A stretch of 64,000 bases of DNA from NCBI GenBank assembly GCA_030512295.1, contig JAULSR010000001.1, forward strand, positions 10,005,001 through 10,069,000, given 5' to 3'. Under the pieces are notes generated by a model. That model ran no database searches. It saw only the letters and a list, made by a program, of their open reading frames with translations, and was not told the origin of the DNA. The stretch comes from Bombardia bombarda (lineage: Eukaryota; Ascomycota; Sordariomycetes; Sordariales; Lasiosphaeriaceae). The stretch's first letter is position 1. Every line of letters begins with the position of its first letter. Shown here piece by piece: positions 12,160 to 23,192 of this stretch. A program made the translations under genes and the position numbers.

Positions 12160-12987
12160 ATGTCCGCCCAAAATCCCTCCGACTCCATGCCCTCGCAACC
12201 CCCCGCCGACGCGGCCTACCACACCGACGCCAACCCCGTCACGCGCAACCCGCCCGAGTTCGCCGTCTTCGACACCCCCGGCACCAGCGGCCCCTATGGC
12301 GCCGGCACAGACTACATGGACTACCGTCCCGCGCCCGGCGGCGGTCGCCCCGGCATGGGCAGCAGGAATAACTCAGCCCTCCCCACCCCCGCCACCAGAC
12401 CAGGCATGAACGGCAGGAATAACTCGACGCAGCCGCCGCCGCCGCCTGAGTCGTCGGGCATCCCGTCGGCGCTGGCGAGGGGGATCAGAGGGGGCGGGCC
12501 TGCAAATGCGCGCGAGGCGAGGGGGACGCAGTATACCTCTGCTGCTGGTGGCAGTGGGGGTGGGGGTGGGGGTGGGGGTGGAGGACATCCGCTCAGGCAA
12601 AAGGAGAATGCAAATGTGGATGCTGAACAGATGGCGTCTGCGGGGGAGGGCAAGGTTGCGCATGCGGTGGAGGGGGCTGCAGAGGGGGCGAGGAGCAGCA
12701 GGAGGAGGAGGGAGAGCAGCTCGCAGAATGAGCGGTTTCACGGGAGGGTGAGGGGGGAGGTGACGCTGGATGGGGATGAGGCTGATATGGAGAGGTAAGT
12801 TCTGGTTGGGGAGGCGCTGGTGACGGGCTGGTGTGGTGGTGATAATGATGATGCTAACTATTTGGCGGCGTGTAGGAAAAAAGCACAGCAGTCGCTTGCG
12901 CGGGAGCAGGTCAAGCAGGACAGGCGGGAGGGGAAAGATGTGGATGGGGGGTCGTTTGGAGCGCAGCCTAGGGCTGATATTGGTTGA
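12160..12987 (+). CDS. Conserved low-complexity protein of unknown function
   Basis: Two exons: 12160-12794 and 12876-12987, with an 81-bp intron (GTAAGT donor, GCTAAC branch, TGTAG acceptor). The product has 248 residues. The ATG at 12160 has a good context (CAAAACATG). The N-terminal half is Pro/Gly/Asn-rich and contains two similar blocks (PGMGSRNNSA and PGMNGRNNST). A run of ten Gly follows, then a charged region. The second exon encodes a basic, helical-looking tail (KKAQQSLAREQVKQDRREG). The coherent splicing and the change from disordered to charged sequence argue for a real gene. I do not recognise the family. The coding strand switches from C-rich to G-rich near 12430. Confidence 0.7.
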
Positions 12988-13625
12988 AGGAGTGGAGTAG
13001 GTGGGCGAAAGGAGCGACTTGATGTGTTTGGAATTAGCTGGAAATCATTAGGCGAGCGGATAGACGGGTAGATTGGAGTATGGGAAACGTCCGAGGTACA
13101 GACTTGGATTTTGGGGCGGTTTAGCGACATACTTAGGATTTGGATGAATAGATCATGATAGAGACCCAGCGCTTCGCTGGTCAGTTTTCGGAATTATTTA
13201 CCTATCTTTCAGTGGTGCGGATATGAGCGTGGTATTTGAGGGGGAGTTTCATAGACACAGCTCAGTTAATATATCTATCTAAACAATTCATACGCGAAGG
13301 GGGGCTTGTCGGCGACAAAGATACTTGGCCGTAACGGCAAGATGGCTCCCGATGGGTCGTATTTCTGTTTTATTGATAAGAACGAGAAATACATCTCTTT
13401 ACTGCTCGACATGGAGTGTACGTACTCCGTACTGATAATATGTGGTAGGTCTGTCCCATGTCCCTCTAATTTAGCGCGATGTCGACGTCGCCTCCTCGAC
13501 GCGTCGTAATATTGAACGTCTCTACTAGAATCTCCCACCAGAATGCTCTGGCAGACGATAATTAGGTAATCTACCAACTCTCCTACCTCTGCGAAAGAAG
13601 CAAAAGATTTCCTCGCGTCAACAAT
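12988..13625. other. Intergenic, no gene recognised
   Basis: This 0.64-kb spacer lies between two genes on the same strand. Open frames on both strands around 13275-13577 look non-coding. Confidence 0.5.
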
Positions 13626-14261
13626 ATGTCACGGCCAGCAAGCATCAACGACGTGGACGCGATTGTCAACGCACCAACAGAACAGCTCCGCATTGTCATG
13701 AGAGCTCTCTGTGCCGATTACGGGGTTCTGACACGAGCCAAGGAATTCTTCGCCAAGGTCCAGGAGAGGGAAGAGCAGCTTAAAGCTTCCAGCAATGCGG
13801 GCAAGAGAAAATTATCTGCCCTCTTGGAAACCTGCATCCAGTGCGAAGAGCCGTTGTTTGAAGATGATTCGGATAAAGACTGTTACTACCATAACGGTAA
13901 GACTACCATCAGGATCTATCTTTTGCAATTAGTGTGGCTCATCGGCTTTTTTATATATTAGGAGACCTAAGTTGACCATGAGTCGTCGGCATGGAATGAC
14001 TGGGACGAGCGATGTTTTGGGCGGGTTGATACTGAGGAGAACCGAAAGTCATATCCTAAAGGTTTCTTATATGACTGTTACAATGGAGATGGTGACTCTG
14101 AAGGCTGTCAAATGGAAGAATTTGATTGGGATAGCGAGGGAGAACTCGATAATGAGGATACTCGACTGCTGCGACGGATCTGGTACCTCGAAAGGCTGCA
14201 AAGTAGGCAGGCACCGTGCTGTAGGCGACAAACGGGTAAGGGTCTCACAAGCTTAGAATGA
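13626..14261 (+). CDS. Small Cys/His-containing fungal protein of unknown function
   Basis: Exon 1 is 13626-13896 (GTAAGA donor) and exon 2 is 13972-14261, about 186 residues. The N-terminal part (residues 1-75) looks helical and charged. A CIQC pair is followed by an acidic stretch and CYYHN, and after the intron come WNDWDERC and DSEGC, all resembling a zinc-binding knuckle. Two acceptors are possible. The downstream CTAAG at 13967-13971 keeps the frame (HNVDHESSAW). The upstream ATTAG at 13961 would add the residues GDL but then runs into a stop, so using it would need a frameshift. I recognise similar short fungal hypothetical proteins but no assigned function. The gene may be mildly decayed; it lies beside a clearly dead NACHT-ankyrin gene. 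Confidence 0.55.
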
Positions 14262-14886
14262 TACGAAGTAACTGCACCGCAACAGCAGAGACCTTAGGCA
14301 GGTAGCTGCTGGTCTGATCAATAAACTCCCTTGATTTCGAGTCTGACCCTTTCTGCCACGCTGGCTGCCACGCTGGCAAGACCAGGATGAATTTACTTGG
14401 GCGCTATTACAGGTGGCGTTTTCGTCCCATCAGCAGGCCGAAGTGAAGTCATCACGTAATATGACCAACAGGGCAAGCAGGTAGGGCCGACAAACATCTT
14501 GTACCCCGCGCTAGGGTTCAGTCGGACGAAGGGATTGTGAGTCTTAGTCGGAATGTCACTGACCGGGCAGGTGACTAAGGTAACATAGGGAAGCTGCTGG
14601 GGCAGGTAGGTACCCAGGTACATTTATGACCAACAGTTTCGGTGTCACTCTCACCAAACGCACCCGAAAAGTGTGTCACCAAACTTACTAACTAATACTA
14701 TAGGTACGGACCCTCCACACAAACAGGCCCGCACTTACCTATAGAAAAGATCGAGCGCTCCCGTCTTGCCCAAATTTTTCCTGGCTCAAACCGACATGTC
14801 CTTCTTTCCACTCCTTTTCCATCTCCATCTCCACCTCCACCTCCACCACCATCTCCATCGCCATCTCCATTATTGAGAAGCATCAC
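14262..14886. other. Intergenic with a short TCCATC/TCCACC repeat
   Basis: No gene is recognised here. Near its end, at 14821-14870, lies an imperfect hexamer repeat (tccatc/tccacc). It reads into the first recognisable residues of the NACHT-ankyrin relic. Confidence 0.5.
14821..14870 (+). repeat. Imperfect TCCATC/TCCACC microsatellite
   Basis: About eight units of a pyrimidine-rich 6-bp repeat sit just upstream of the NACHT-ankyrin relic. The frame through it would encode an Ile/Ser/Thr-rich stretch. Confidence 0.75.
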
Positions 14887-17800
14887 AAGTTCACCGTAAC
14901 GTTGTACACCCCATCCGAGAAGCAGATTTGTCAGGCTGATACCAGCCACTTGGACCTTGTGAAGATATCGCTTAAGCGCCGAGATGACCAACAGAGCTGG
15001 ATGGTACCTGCCGTGGGTGCCGCAGATTGGTCTATGTCGATAAGACGTAAAGAGGTCTATGTTCGACAATACATCATGGGTCTTGCTATGGCACCCCCAC
15101 GAGGCTGATAAGTCTCCACAGAAGCTCTGATGTCTGTAGTGAATCCTCGTTCATGAGATGGATGCACGGTCAGGAGGCATTCCATACATTCACAAAGCCT
15201 GATACTGGGGGCGAGTTCCTTTATTTACACGGCAATTTCAACACCACGTCGAATATCAGAGACCTTTCTCGCCAAGTCTATCTTGATCTTGAGACACCCG
15301 AATACTAGCACGGGTTGAACCGCAGAACTGTTTATTTTGAATTCGACAGGCGCGATAGCCGATACAGTACTGTCGATTCCCTAATGGCGTTTGCTATTAC
15401 GATGATAACCCGACACCTTCGACACGGCAATGATCCAGAAGGGATCAAGGAGGCCCACTCTATTCTGGAAAAATTCCGTTCCTTATCTCGGGAGGACTTG
15501 TTTCGAATGTTCAGGGCCGTGGTGCGGGTTTTCAGTCATGACGCGGACATGAAGATGAATATATTTCTTAGCTGCTTCGACCAGTGCGAGCTGGAATCGG
15601 GACATTGGCTTCTGAAAGGCCTGTTGTCACTATATGACGACACTGAATTCCACTGCAACTTGATTGTCCCGGCCGACGAGTGATGGTTGTATTGAAGCTA
15701 GAGATAGCCGAGAGCTAAAGGCGTCATTGCGAAGACTGATACAGAAGCGCGAGGAATTCAGACCGCTTCTCTCTGTCATAGAGCCGTTGATCACAACATA
15801 CGAAGATTCTCCTCACCTCGGACATTGCATCCTTGACTGGCTGAATCACTGCCCCCGCGGATTGTCGACGGAGGAACTCAAGCACATGCTGGTGCGATAC
15901 CTTCCACTGGGCACGCCGCAGGACCTTCTCAGCACCTTTCTGGGATTTTTGACACCTCAGGAACGACGTCGAGCACAGGAGATATACTATTGGGTTGATA
16001 AGTCCATGGAGCCATTCAAAATGGAGATGCTTGTCCAAGCTCTTGCTGTGCGCGATTCTGATGATACTCAAATTGTCGATACTTTCATGTTCCCAGGAAG
16101 TGACACCGAAGCAATGTCCGCAAGCTGCGAATGTATGGAAAAGGAGATCAAACAAAGCTTTGGAGGAGTCATAACGGTGGAGGGTCGAGATATAAAATTC
16201 TCACACGACTCGTTTTACGGCTTGAATGTACTGGAAAGACAAAACCACCGCCTGTCGCGATCTTTTCCTTCCGTAGTTCACGATGTCCATGGATGGATTT
16301 CCAAGATCTGTCTACGTTATCTCAGACATCCACAGACCATGCATAAGCTTGCAAATATGTCTATATGGCACTACGGCATTAGTCGAGGCGGCAATCGCCT
16401 TTTAGATGCCGTTCCCAAAGTGGACATGAGACATGACCTACTCAGGTACGCTGTACTGTTCTGGCCCGAGCATTACAAGCGCAGCGGACAGACTGGTGCA
16501 GCAAAACTAGCCGTTGAGAGTTTCTTTCAGGATACAGAGATGTGTAGAAAATGGTGGGCCGCGTATCACATCTTCAAGCACCCCTTCTGCAGAAACGACC
16601 GCAGCTACGTGTCCACACTTCCTTATATTGCTATGCTCGGACTTGACGACATTATCTGTCAGCAGGTCGAGATTGACAAGATGGAGTCCTTATTCAACGA
16701 TGACTGCTGGCTGGCCATCAGCGAGGCTGTTCGAAACGGACGAGAATCAACTGCTCGTCTCCTCCTTTCGCATGCCAAGATGGACCAACTTAGCCTGTCT
16801 AATGCTATTCTCTCTATAGCAGCACATGGCGAAGGCAGCAAGGCGATCTTGGATGATCTTATCGATTTAGCCACCACAGCAAGAGTCTTCAAGTGGCCGC
16901 TGCTCGTCCATAAACGAGCCGCTTTTACCGGTCTTGACAGATTGCTTACAGCCATTGCGGGAAGCGAACCAGAGACGGCTGCAAGAATAAGGTTGTATCA
17001 AACTGCTCTCTATGACGCTATAAAGGGAGCCCAGGTGGGCACCGTGAAGATGCTGCTGGGTAGCCTGTCGACTTTGGATGCGCTGGGGAAGAATGAGGAT
17101 GATGATTATCGTTATCTAATATGGGCGCTGGGTACCGGGCCGAGTGGTCATGAGATTTTCCAGTTGGTTCTAGATGCTCTGGAAAAGCCTGGGCAAACAA
17201 ATATCAAGGGGCTCAATAACGCCATGACCGAGGCGTCAGATTCAAACCGGCCAAAGGCACTTGAGACGCTTATTCTGGCTGGTGCTAACCTGCATGAAAA
17301 CGACGAAGGGGCTTCCGACCTTTTGGAAACTCAGGCGATGTGGGGGCAAAAGACATGCACGGAGGTGCTACTCAAAAGCCTGCCATCTTCCCGAGCAGCA
17401 GATAAAGCACTGCCCGTGGCTGTAAACTTTGGATTCGAAGACCTGTGTCAAATGCTCCTCGATAAGGGTGCAGACATCAATGCGCAAAATTACGAGCACG
17501 GCAATGGAACAGTATTGATCTCAGCCGTTGAAGGGCATCACACAAGTCTGCTCAAAATTCTCCTTTCACGAACGCCCGGGCCAGATCTGGAAAAACCATC
17601 GGAGAGCAAACAGGACAAGGGCCTGACCGCACTGCTCATAGTTTGCAAATACGGCAATGCGGGGGGTGCCAGGTTACTACTTGAGGCTGGGGCAAATGTC
17701 AGTTATGGAAAGTCGTGCGCCACAACGCTCTGTATAAAACAGGGACATAAGACCAAGACCGAGAAGGAGGCAGTGGATACCCTCAGGGTGCTACTAAAGC

Positions 17801-19024
17801 ACGGAAAGACGGACTTGAACAGCTTCAATGACGACTTCGGCAGCAACATACACCTAGCTTGTCGCTTGGAAGCAGTGGTCGCTTTGAAGCTCCTCATCGA
17901 GGCTGGAGCTGACTGTGCACCTCATCCCAAAACGAAAGACTCCGTGCTCTGCTCGGCAATAAGGGATGGTGATGATGAGAGAAGTGTGCTGGATGTGGTC
18001 AAAGTTCTTGTCGAGCAAGCTGGCATTGATATCAACACCCACGACAACGGTATTTACGGCTATCCGATCATTGCTGCAGCACGAGCAAAATTCGACCCTG
18101 ATAGTCAACTTGTCTTGAAGTACTTCATCCAGTGACATGCCGGCGTGAATGTCAAAGATAGTCAAGGTCGTCGAGCTGTACATTTCCTGGCTAGTCGCCG
18201 GCAGGAGTTGCTCAAGCTCCTCATAGACGCCGGTGCTGAGCTGAATATTTGAGACAACATTGGAAGGACGCCAGTGCACTGGGCGGCGGCAGTTGGGATA
18301 CAAGGGATACAAGGACGTGATGAGTTTCTGGAGCCAGCCAATCTGCGACTGCTCCTCTCGCACTTGCCCAAGGACTTTGACATCAACACGAAAGACGATG
18401 ATGGCTGGACGCCGCTCATGTACGCACGTAACAATGTACATGAGATGTATCTCGTGTGGCGGCTGAACAAGAAGGTGGTTAGGTTTCTAGTCGAGGAGTG
18501 CGGCGCCGATGTCTGGCATCGCACTCCTGGGACCCTGCCGTGCAACGGAATCACCGTTGCATGGTCCGCGCTCAAACTGGCTCACTTTCATGGAGTGTAT
18601 GATGATGACAGGGAGATGCTGATCCCACCCGCAGACAAGCGAGTGCGAGTCGACAAGGACGGCCAAGAGGAAAAGTGGGATGATGACTGGCACAAAACTC
18701 CCGCTGCACCTATTCACTCTTGCGATCAAGATTGCCCCAATCCGAACTGCTTGATGGTTCGTATATCCCCATTCCCCCTTTCTCCTTCTTCTTTCGAGGA
18801 AATGTCACGTGAATGCGAGAGTATGTTTATATTGCTTGGTCCTAGCTAACATTTCAAAGCCCTCACACTACCTTTGCTTTCCGAACTCTACCGACATATG
18901 CGTTACATTTTGCATCAAATGCGACTGCACCGTGGGTTATATCCAGAACAACAGCGAGGACATCGACGCGGAAGACGAATGGTGGATGCGTGGCTGCCTT
19001 CTGGATCAATACTATTCAGAGTGA
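14887..19024 (+). pseudogene. Inactivated NACHT-ankyrin repeat (NLR-like) gene
   Basis: Homology can be followed over about 4.1 kb. TPSEKQICQADTSHLDLVKI (14905-14964) resembles the linker before the NACHT domain. A NACHT-like segment follows (FYLHG region replaced by GGEFLYLHG at about 15215, then VYFEFDRRDSRYSTVDSL), where the Walker A lysine motif is not visible. After a helical region (16000-16700) come ankyrin-type repeats (for example DLCQMLLDKGADINAQN, GARLLLEAGANVSYG, KLLIEAGADCAPH). Damage: an in-frame TAG at about 15306, a frameshift near 15675, and in-frame TGA codons at 18133-18135 and about 18250. The reading frame resumes after each. The last segment may splice near 18757 into 18860-19024. 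Intact relatives are STAND proteins of vegetative incompatibility and immunity. This copy cannot make a full protein, though the 15664-18135 frame is long. Confidence 0.8.
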
Positions 19025-20082
19025 AAAAGGTAAATAAGGTGGTTAATTTGAGTGGTTGGATGGCATTAAGGAAAAGTGTATTTCTTTGGTCTGGCCGATA
19101 TGGTAGCTGGAAAATTACCTTAGCTATCAAGACTTAAAGATGGCTTTGCCAGCTGGAGACTGGTCAGCTAAGAAGATGAGTATATGGGTACCTTAGTATA
19201 TACACCCAAAGAATGACTTCTAGAAACGTGGTCAGATATACTCGTCCAGATAGCATCTCGAATTCTCAATCATGTATTCTTTGCTGTGTGCAGCCACAAA
19301 TAATATGCATATATCGAAACTTAACCCCCAGCTTGAGTTTTTGACAGGTCGAAAGCATCATTTTAATGTGAAACGTCGAAACAAACAAGGGTCGTTTCAC
19401 CCATGCAGGCCAGGCAGGGAACCAACCAAAGCAAGCCAGAGTGGCATTTTTCCCTACTTAGCTCAACACCAAGTGCGTCATTCCCCACTTGAGCTCTTAG
19501 CTCGGTGGATGTGGGATCCCCCCTTTTTAGTGCCAGCAAGCAAGGGATGGTGATGCTCCACAGGGCGTCTTGGCAAAGTAGAATACAAGACGATGATGGC
19601 AATTGAGAAAGATGGATGACACCAATAACACACACGGTCAAGATACTCATCGTCCAATAAAGTCAGAACGAACATACAAGTCTATAGTAATAATACAAGC
19701 TCAGAAAGAGGCCCATCCAATTGGCGGCATCAATCTTTTCCCATTGTCTATATGTGTGTGTAGGTATATCCTCGAGTCTAATCACTAGCGAGCAGGTGTG
19801 TATCCCATAATGATGATGACGATGCATAATCCAATCCGACAGTTCCAGCCCGAAGGAGCTGGCAAGCAGCCGCTGTTGTAGTTAACGACGACAGCGGCCT
19901 AAAAAAATAAATAAAAATAAACCCCTAGACAAAAGTACTCCCAGAAAAATGCCGCAAAGCGTGATTAAAATCCGCCGAATTTTATTCCCAGTTTATCCCA
20001 CGACACTAGGTACCCAAATGTACCCATGCCCTTTTCCGACACAATTGATCCGTCACTTAATTGCCAAGACTAGACTGGCTGC
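19025..20082. other. Intergenic, no gene recognised
   Basis: About 1.06 kb between the relic and the glucanase 3' end. It contains AT-rich stretches (for example 19900-19925) and words such as GGTACC and CTAGGTACCC. No gene or RNA is visible. Confidence 0.5.
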
Positions 20083-21342
20083 CTAGAGAAGCGCAACAAA
20101 GATGCCAGCCACAAGGGCAAGGCCAGCGTAGGTGAAAGCCTTGTTGTTGGTGGCGCCCGAGGTGGGCGACGAGCTGGAGGCAGCGCCGGCGGTGGTGCCG
20201 CTGGTCGAGCCAGTAGTGGTAGTTCCGGACTGCGAGCTAGAGTCGGTACCGGAGCCGGAACCGGAAGAGGAGCTGGAGCCGCCGCCGCTCGAGCTCGCAC
20301 CGTCAGTCGAGGAGCTGGTGGGGGCGCTGACGCCAGTGCTGGAGGACGAGGTGCCCGAGGTGCCCGAGGCAGTGGAAGTGGGGGTGTCAAAGGTGGTGGG
20401 GCACGACAGGTCGAAGAGGGGCTTGGTGGCCAGGTTGGACGTGATGGCAAACTTCATCTCGTTGTCGGGGTTGGAGTCGCGCAGGTTGTACCAAAAGGTG
20501 GGCACCTTGTTGAAGAGCTTGCGGCAGCCAATCTCCTGCCAGTAGTACTTTGCGTTGTCGACGCTCGCGACGGCGAGGTCCCAGTCCTGGCCGGTCGAGG
20601 GCCAGCCCGTCTCGGTGACCCAGACGGGCTTGCCGCCGACGGCAGCGACGGTCGCGTCGTAGGCGCGGTCGAAGAGGACGCCCGAGTTCTTGATGCCGTT
20701 GCCCTTGCCGCTCTCGTAGTAGGGGTACTCGTCCACGCCGACCCAGTCGACCGCGTCAATGACGGGCTTGTTGGTGCCGTTGGTCCAGGCGTCCCATGTA
20801 TCGACGTGGCCGATGGGCGTCTTGGCGAGCGCCGTGTTGGCAAAGGCCTTCTTGAAGTCGCCGATGAAGCCGACGATGGCGGAGGGAGAGTTGCCGACGC
20901 CGGACTTGTTCTTGATGCCGGTCACCGAGACGCGGTACAGGTCCTCGCTGCCGATGGACATGCCGATGACGAGGTCGGTGAACTTGGTGCCGTACTTGGT
21001 CACGGCCTTGTTGAGGGCACTGAGCTCGTTGCTGATGTCGGTGGTACCCGAGGCCCAGACGCCGAGAAGGATCGACGTGTTGGTCTCCATGGCGGCCTCA
21101 AACGCCTGGATAGGGTCGTCTGTCGAGTAGGCCTGGATGTTTGTGTAGAGACGCACAGCGTTGAAGGTGCCTGGTGCGTTCTCGAGGCCCTGGGCGGTTG
21201 TGAACTCGGCCTTGAAGTCCGCCTTGAACTTGGCCGACCTGTCGGCAAGTGTTGCTCCAGAGTTGAAGCCAAGGTAGTTCTGGGCCGAGGCGCCAGCGGC
21301 GAGGACGCCCGCCGCGGCGGCAATCGTTGATGTGGTACGCAT
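20083..21342 (-). CDS. GPI-anchored endo-beta-1,3-glucanase, GH17 (EglC-like)
   Basis: Single exon, 419 residues. The ATG at 21342 opens a signal peptide (residues 1-20, ending ASAQN) directly before the GH17 fold (YLGFNSGATL). The longer upstream frame is leader sequence without coding character. The GH17 acid/base region (VIGMSIGSEDLYR) lies near residue 130, and the nucleophile motif VTETGWPS near residue 240. The catalytic domain ends near residue 320 (LFDLSCPTTF). It is followed by a Ser/Thr/Gly-rich stalk of about 75 residues and a hydrophobic GPI signal (TYAGLALVAGIFVALL). Known role: transglycosylation and cleavage of cell-wall beta-1,3-glucan during growth. Third codon positions are strongly C-ending throughout, typical of well-expressed fungal genes. 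The family call is confident. Confidence 0.93.
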   Translation of the reverse strand: MRTTSTIAAAAGVLAAGASAQNYLGFNSGATLADRSAKFKADFKAEFTTAQGLENAPGTFNAVRLYTNIQAYSTDDPIQAFEAAMETNTSILLGVWASGTTDISNELSALNKAVTKYGTKFTDLVIGMSIGSEDLYRVSVTGIKNKSGVGNSPSAIVGFIGDFKKAFANTALAKTPIGHVDTWDAWTNGTNKPVIDAVDWVGVDEYPYYESGKGNGIKNSGVLFDRAYDATVAAVGGKPVWVTETGWPSTGQDWDLAVASVDNAKYYWQEIGCRKLFNKVPTFWYNLRDSNPDNEMKFAITSNLATKPLFDLSCPTTFDTPTSTASGTSGTSSSSTGVSAPTSSSTDGASSSGGGSSSSSGSGSGTDSSSQSGTTTTGSTSGTTAGAASSSSPTSGATNNKAFTYAGLALVAGIFVALL

Positions 21343-23192
21343 GATTGATTGATGTGATGTGGTTGCTGGTCGATAAGGTCGAAAAAGGTTGCTTTGATCG
21401 GTGCTCGCTTCGCGCGATGGAGAAGATTCCTGACGTGGAACAATAAACAAAGCTAACAACAGCAGTAAAAAAAAAAAAGGTTGACGATAAAGAGCGTATA
21501 GGTAGGTAGGTAAAGCAAAGAGTGCTAAAATGCAGAGCAAGTCAAAGGAATGACGATTGGTGCAAGTAATGATAAATGAATGAGGAAAGTCCAGACGAGG
21601 GACAAAAAGATTTGCAGGGCAAGTGGTCAGTGATGTAGGACGAAGTGAAGGTGCGTTGGGCGAGGAATGACGGTTGGCTGCGAGATTATTAGGAGGTGCG
21701 GCAGGCGCACCCTGTGCCGCGTGCGAGCTGCAGGGGGCCTGAGCTGGTGGAGGTGGAGGACTGCCATGCGAACACGCTAGCCAACACTGCCACACAAGCA
21801 ATCTCCATCTTGGCGGCAAAGCGATCGACAACAGAAAACCTGGAACGAACTGGCCGCCGAGGTCTTCGCCAGATCAGTCCCATGTCCACTTGTTCTGGCA
21901 ATTGGCTGGCTGGCTGGCGGCTGCCACAACCGCCTGTGTTATCTGATCTCAAAAGAAAGAATATCGACGATCGAAGTTTTGATCGCGCAATTGAACGACG
22001 CGCTGCATCATTGAGTCTGTCCCTGCGTGCGACTTTCCCTACGCACGTATTTGTTATGCACGTCAAACTAAACTTGCAGATAAGAATGCTTGCTACAGTA
22101 AATTCCCAAGCACGCAGCTCGATCTGGCAGTGGCAGAAGACGGCAAATCCCCTGACGATCCACAGCCAATGTCTTGGCGATGCCAACACCCGCTGGCCCG
22201 TTTTATGAATGGCTTAACATTGGGCCCATACGAGGTCTAAAATCTAAATATACACCGCTGTAGAGAGATGGAAAATGCATCCAATGTCCTTACATCAAAG
22301 AGAGGAATACGAGTATGGGGCCCGGTTACACAAGCCAATGCAATTCAGCGTGTCGTGGAATGAATTGGAGAGCCCTGAAGACTCTACTTTATTATACTAG
22401 ACAGTTGGGGCCTCTCAGCTGCAATCAGAAAGTCGCTGACGTTCTCTGGGGGCATGATCGAAGCATTCAAAAACTGCCGAACTCCACAGCATGGCAGGCG
22501 CAATGGAGAGTTCAAAATTCAGCAGGACCCGTATTGCTTAATTATCTGCATGAACAACCCGTGGCCCATGCTCCCTCTTTAGCTAATGCAATTAAAAAGC
22601 AGCTTACGTAAAAGCATAAACTGAAGTAAAGCCGACTTGCATGAGAACCCCTCCCCCCCACGGCCCACGACAAACTCGACTCAGCACCCAACTCACATCA
22701 CAAAAAGGCCCTCAATTCATCAAAACCTCCAGCACAGAATGGGGGCCACAACCTGGACGCAGCGGAAGCCAACGGGCCGGGCGGACAGCTCCGCACCTGC
22801 GACGGTGAAAAATGGCGATGTCAGAACAAGCGTGCCATTTTTGCGCTGAACCGATTTATGGTCCAGCCCTACTAGATCTAGCGCGTTCATGATGCGCATC
22901 CAGCCGCACCCGACGACCCCGAAGCTCTCACTCACCCCTCCAAAAAGTATAATGGTGTGACCCTGACGCCACGCAAGCGTCATCAGGCCACCCAAACTCT
23001 AAATCACGGTGCGGGCAGCTCAACTCTACAGGCTGGAGAACGCCGGGATCAGTTCTCCATTAAAACAATGGGAAAGCGATCATTCGAGTAGGATAAGACG
23101 TTGCCCACGCCAGGACCACCTCACCTGATCGATCATAGAGTACCACTCGCCTTTCTGTGCAGGCATTCTCCCTAATCCTTCCATTCATAAAG
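21343..23192. other. Divergent intergenic region (glucanase / GTPase-like)
   Basis: About 1.85 kb holds both promoters of a head-to-head pair. The glucanase leader contains an 11-12-bp A run (about 21463-21474, which is a T run on the sense strand) and a TAGGTAGGTAGG word near 21501. No gene is recognised in the middle part. Confidence 0.5.

Noticed and set aside
21343..21831. N-terminal extension of the glucanase frame
   Set aside because: The signal peptide starts at 21342 and the upstream residues look like translated leader.
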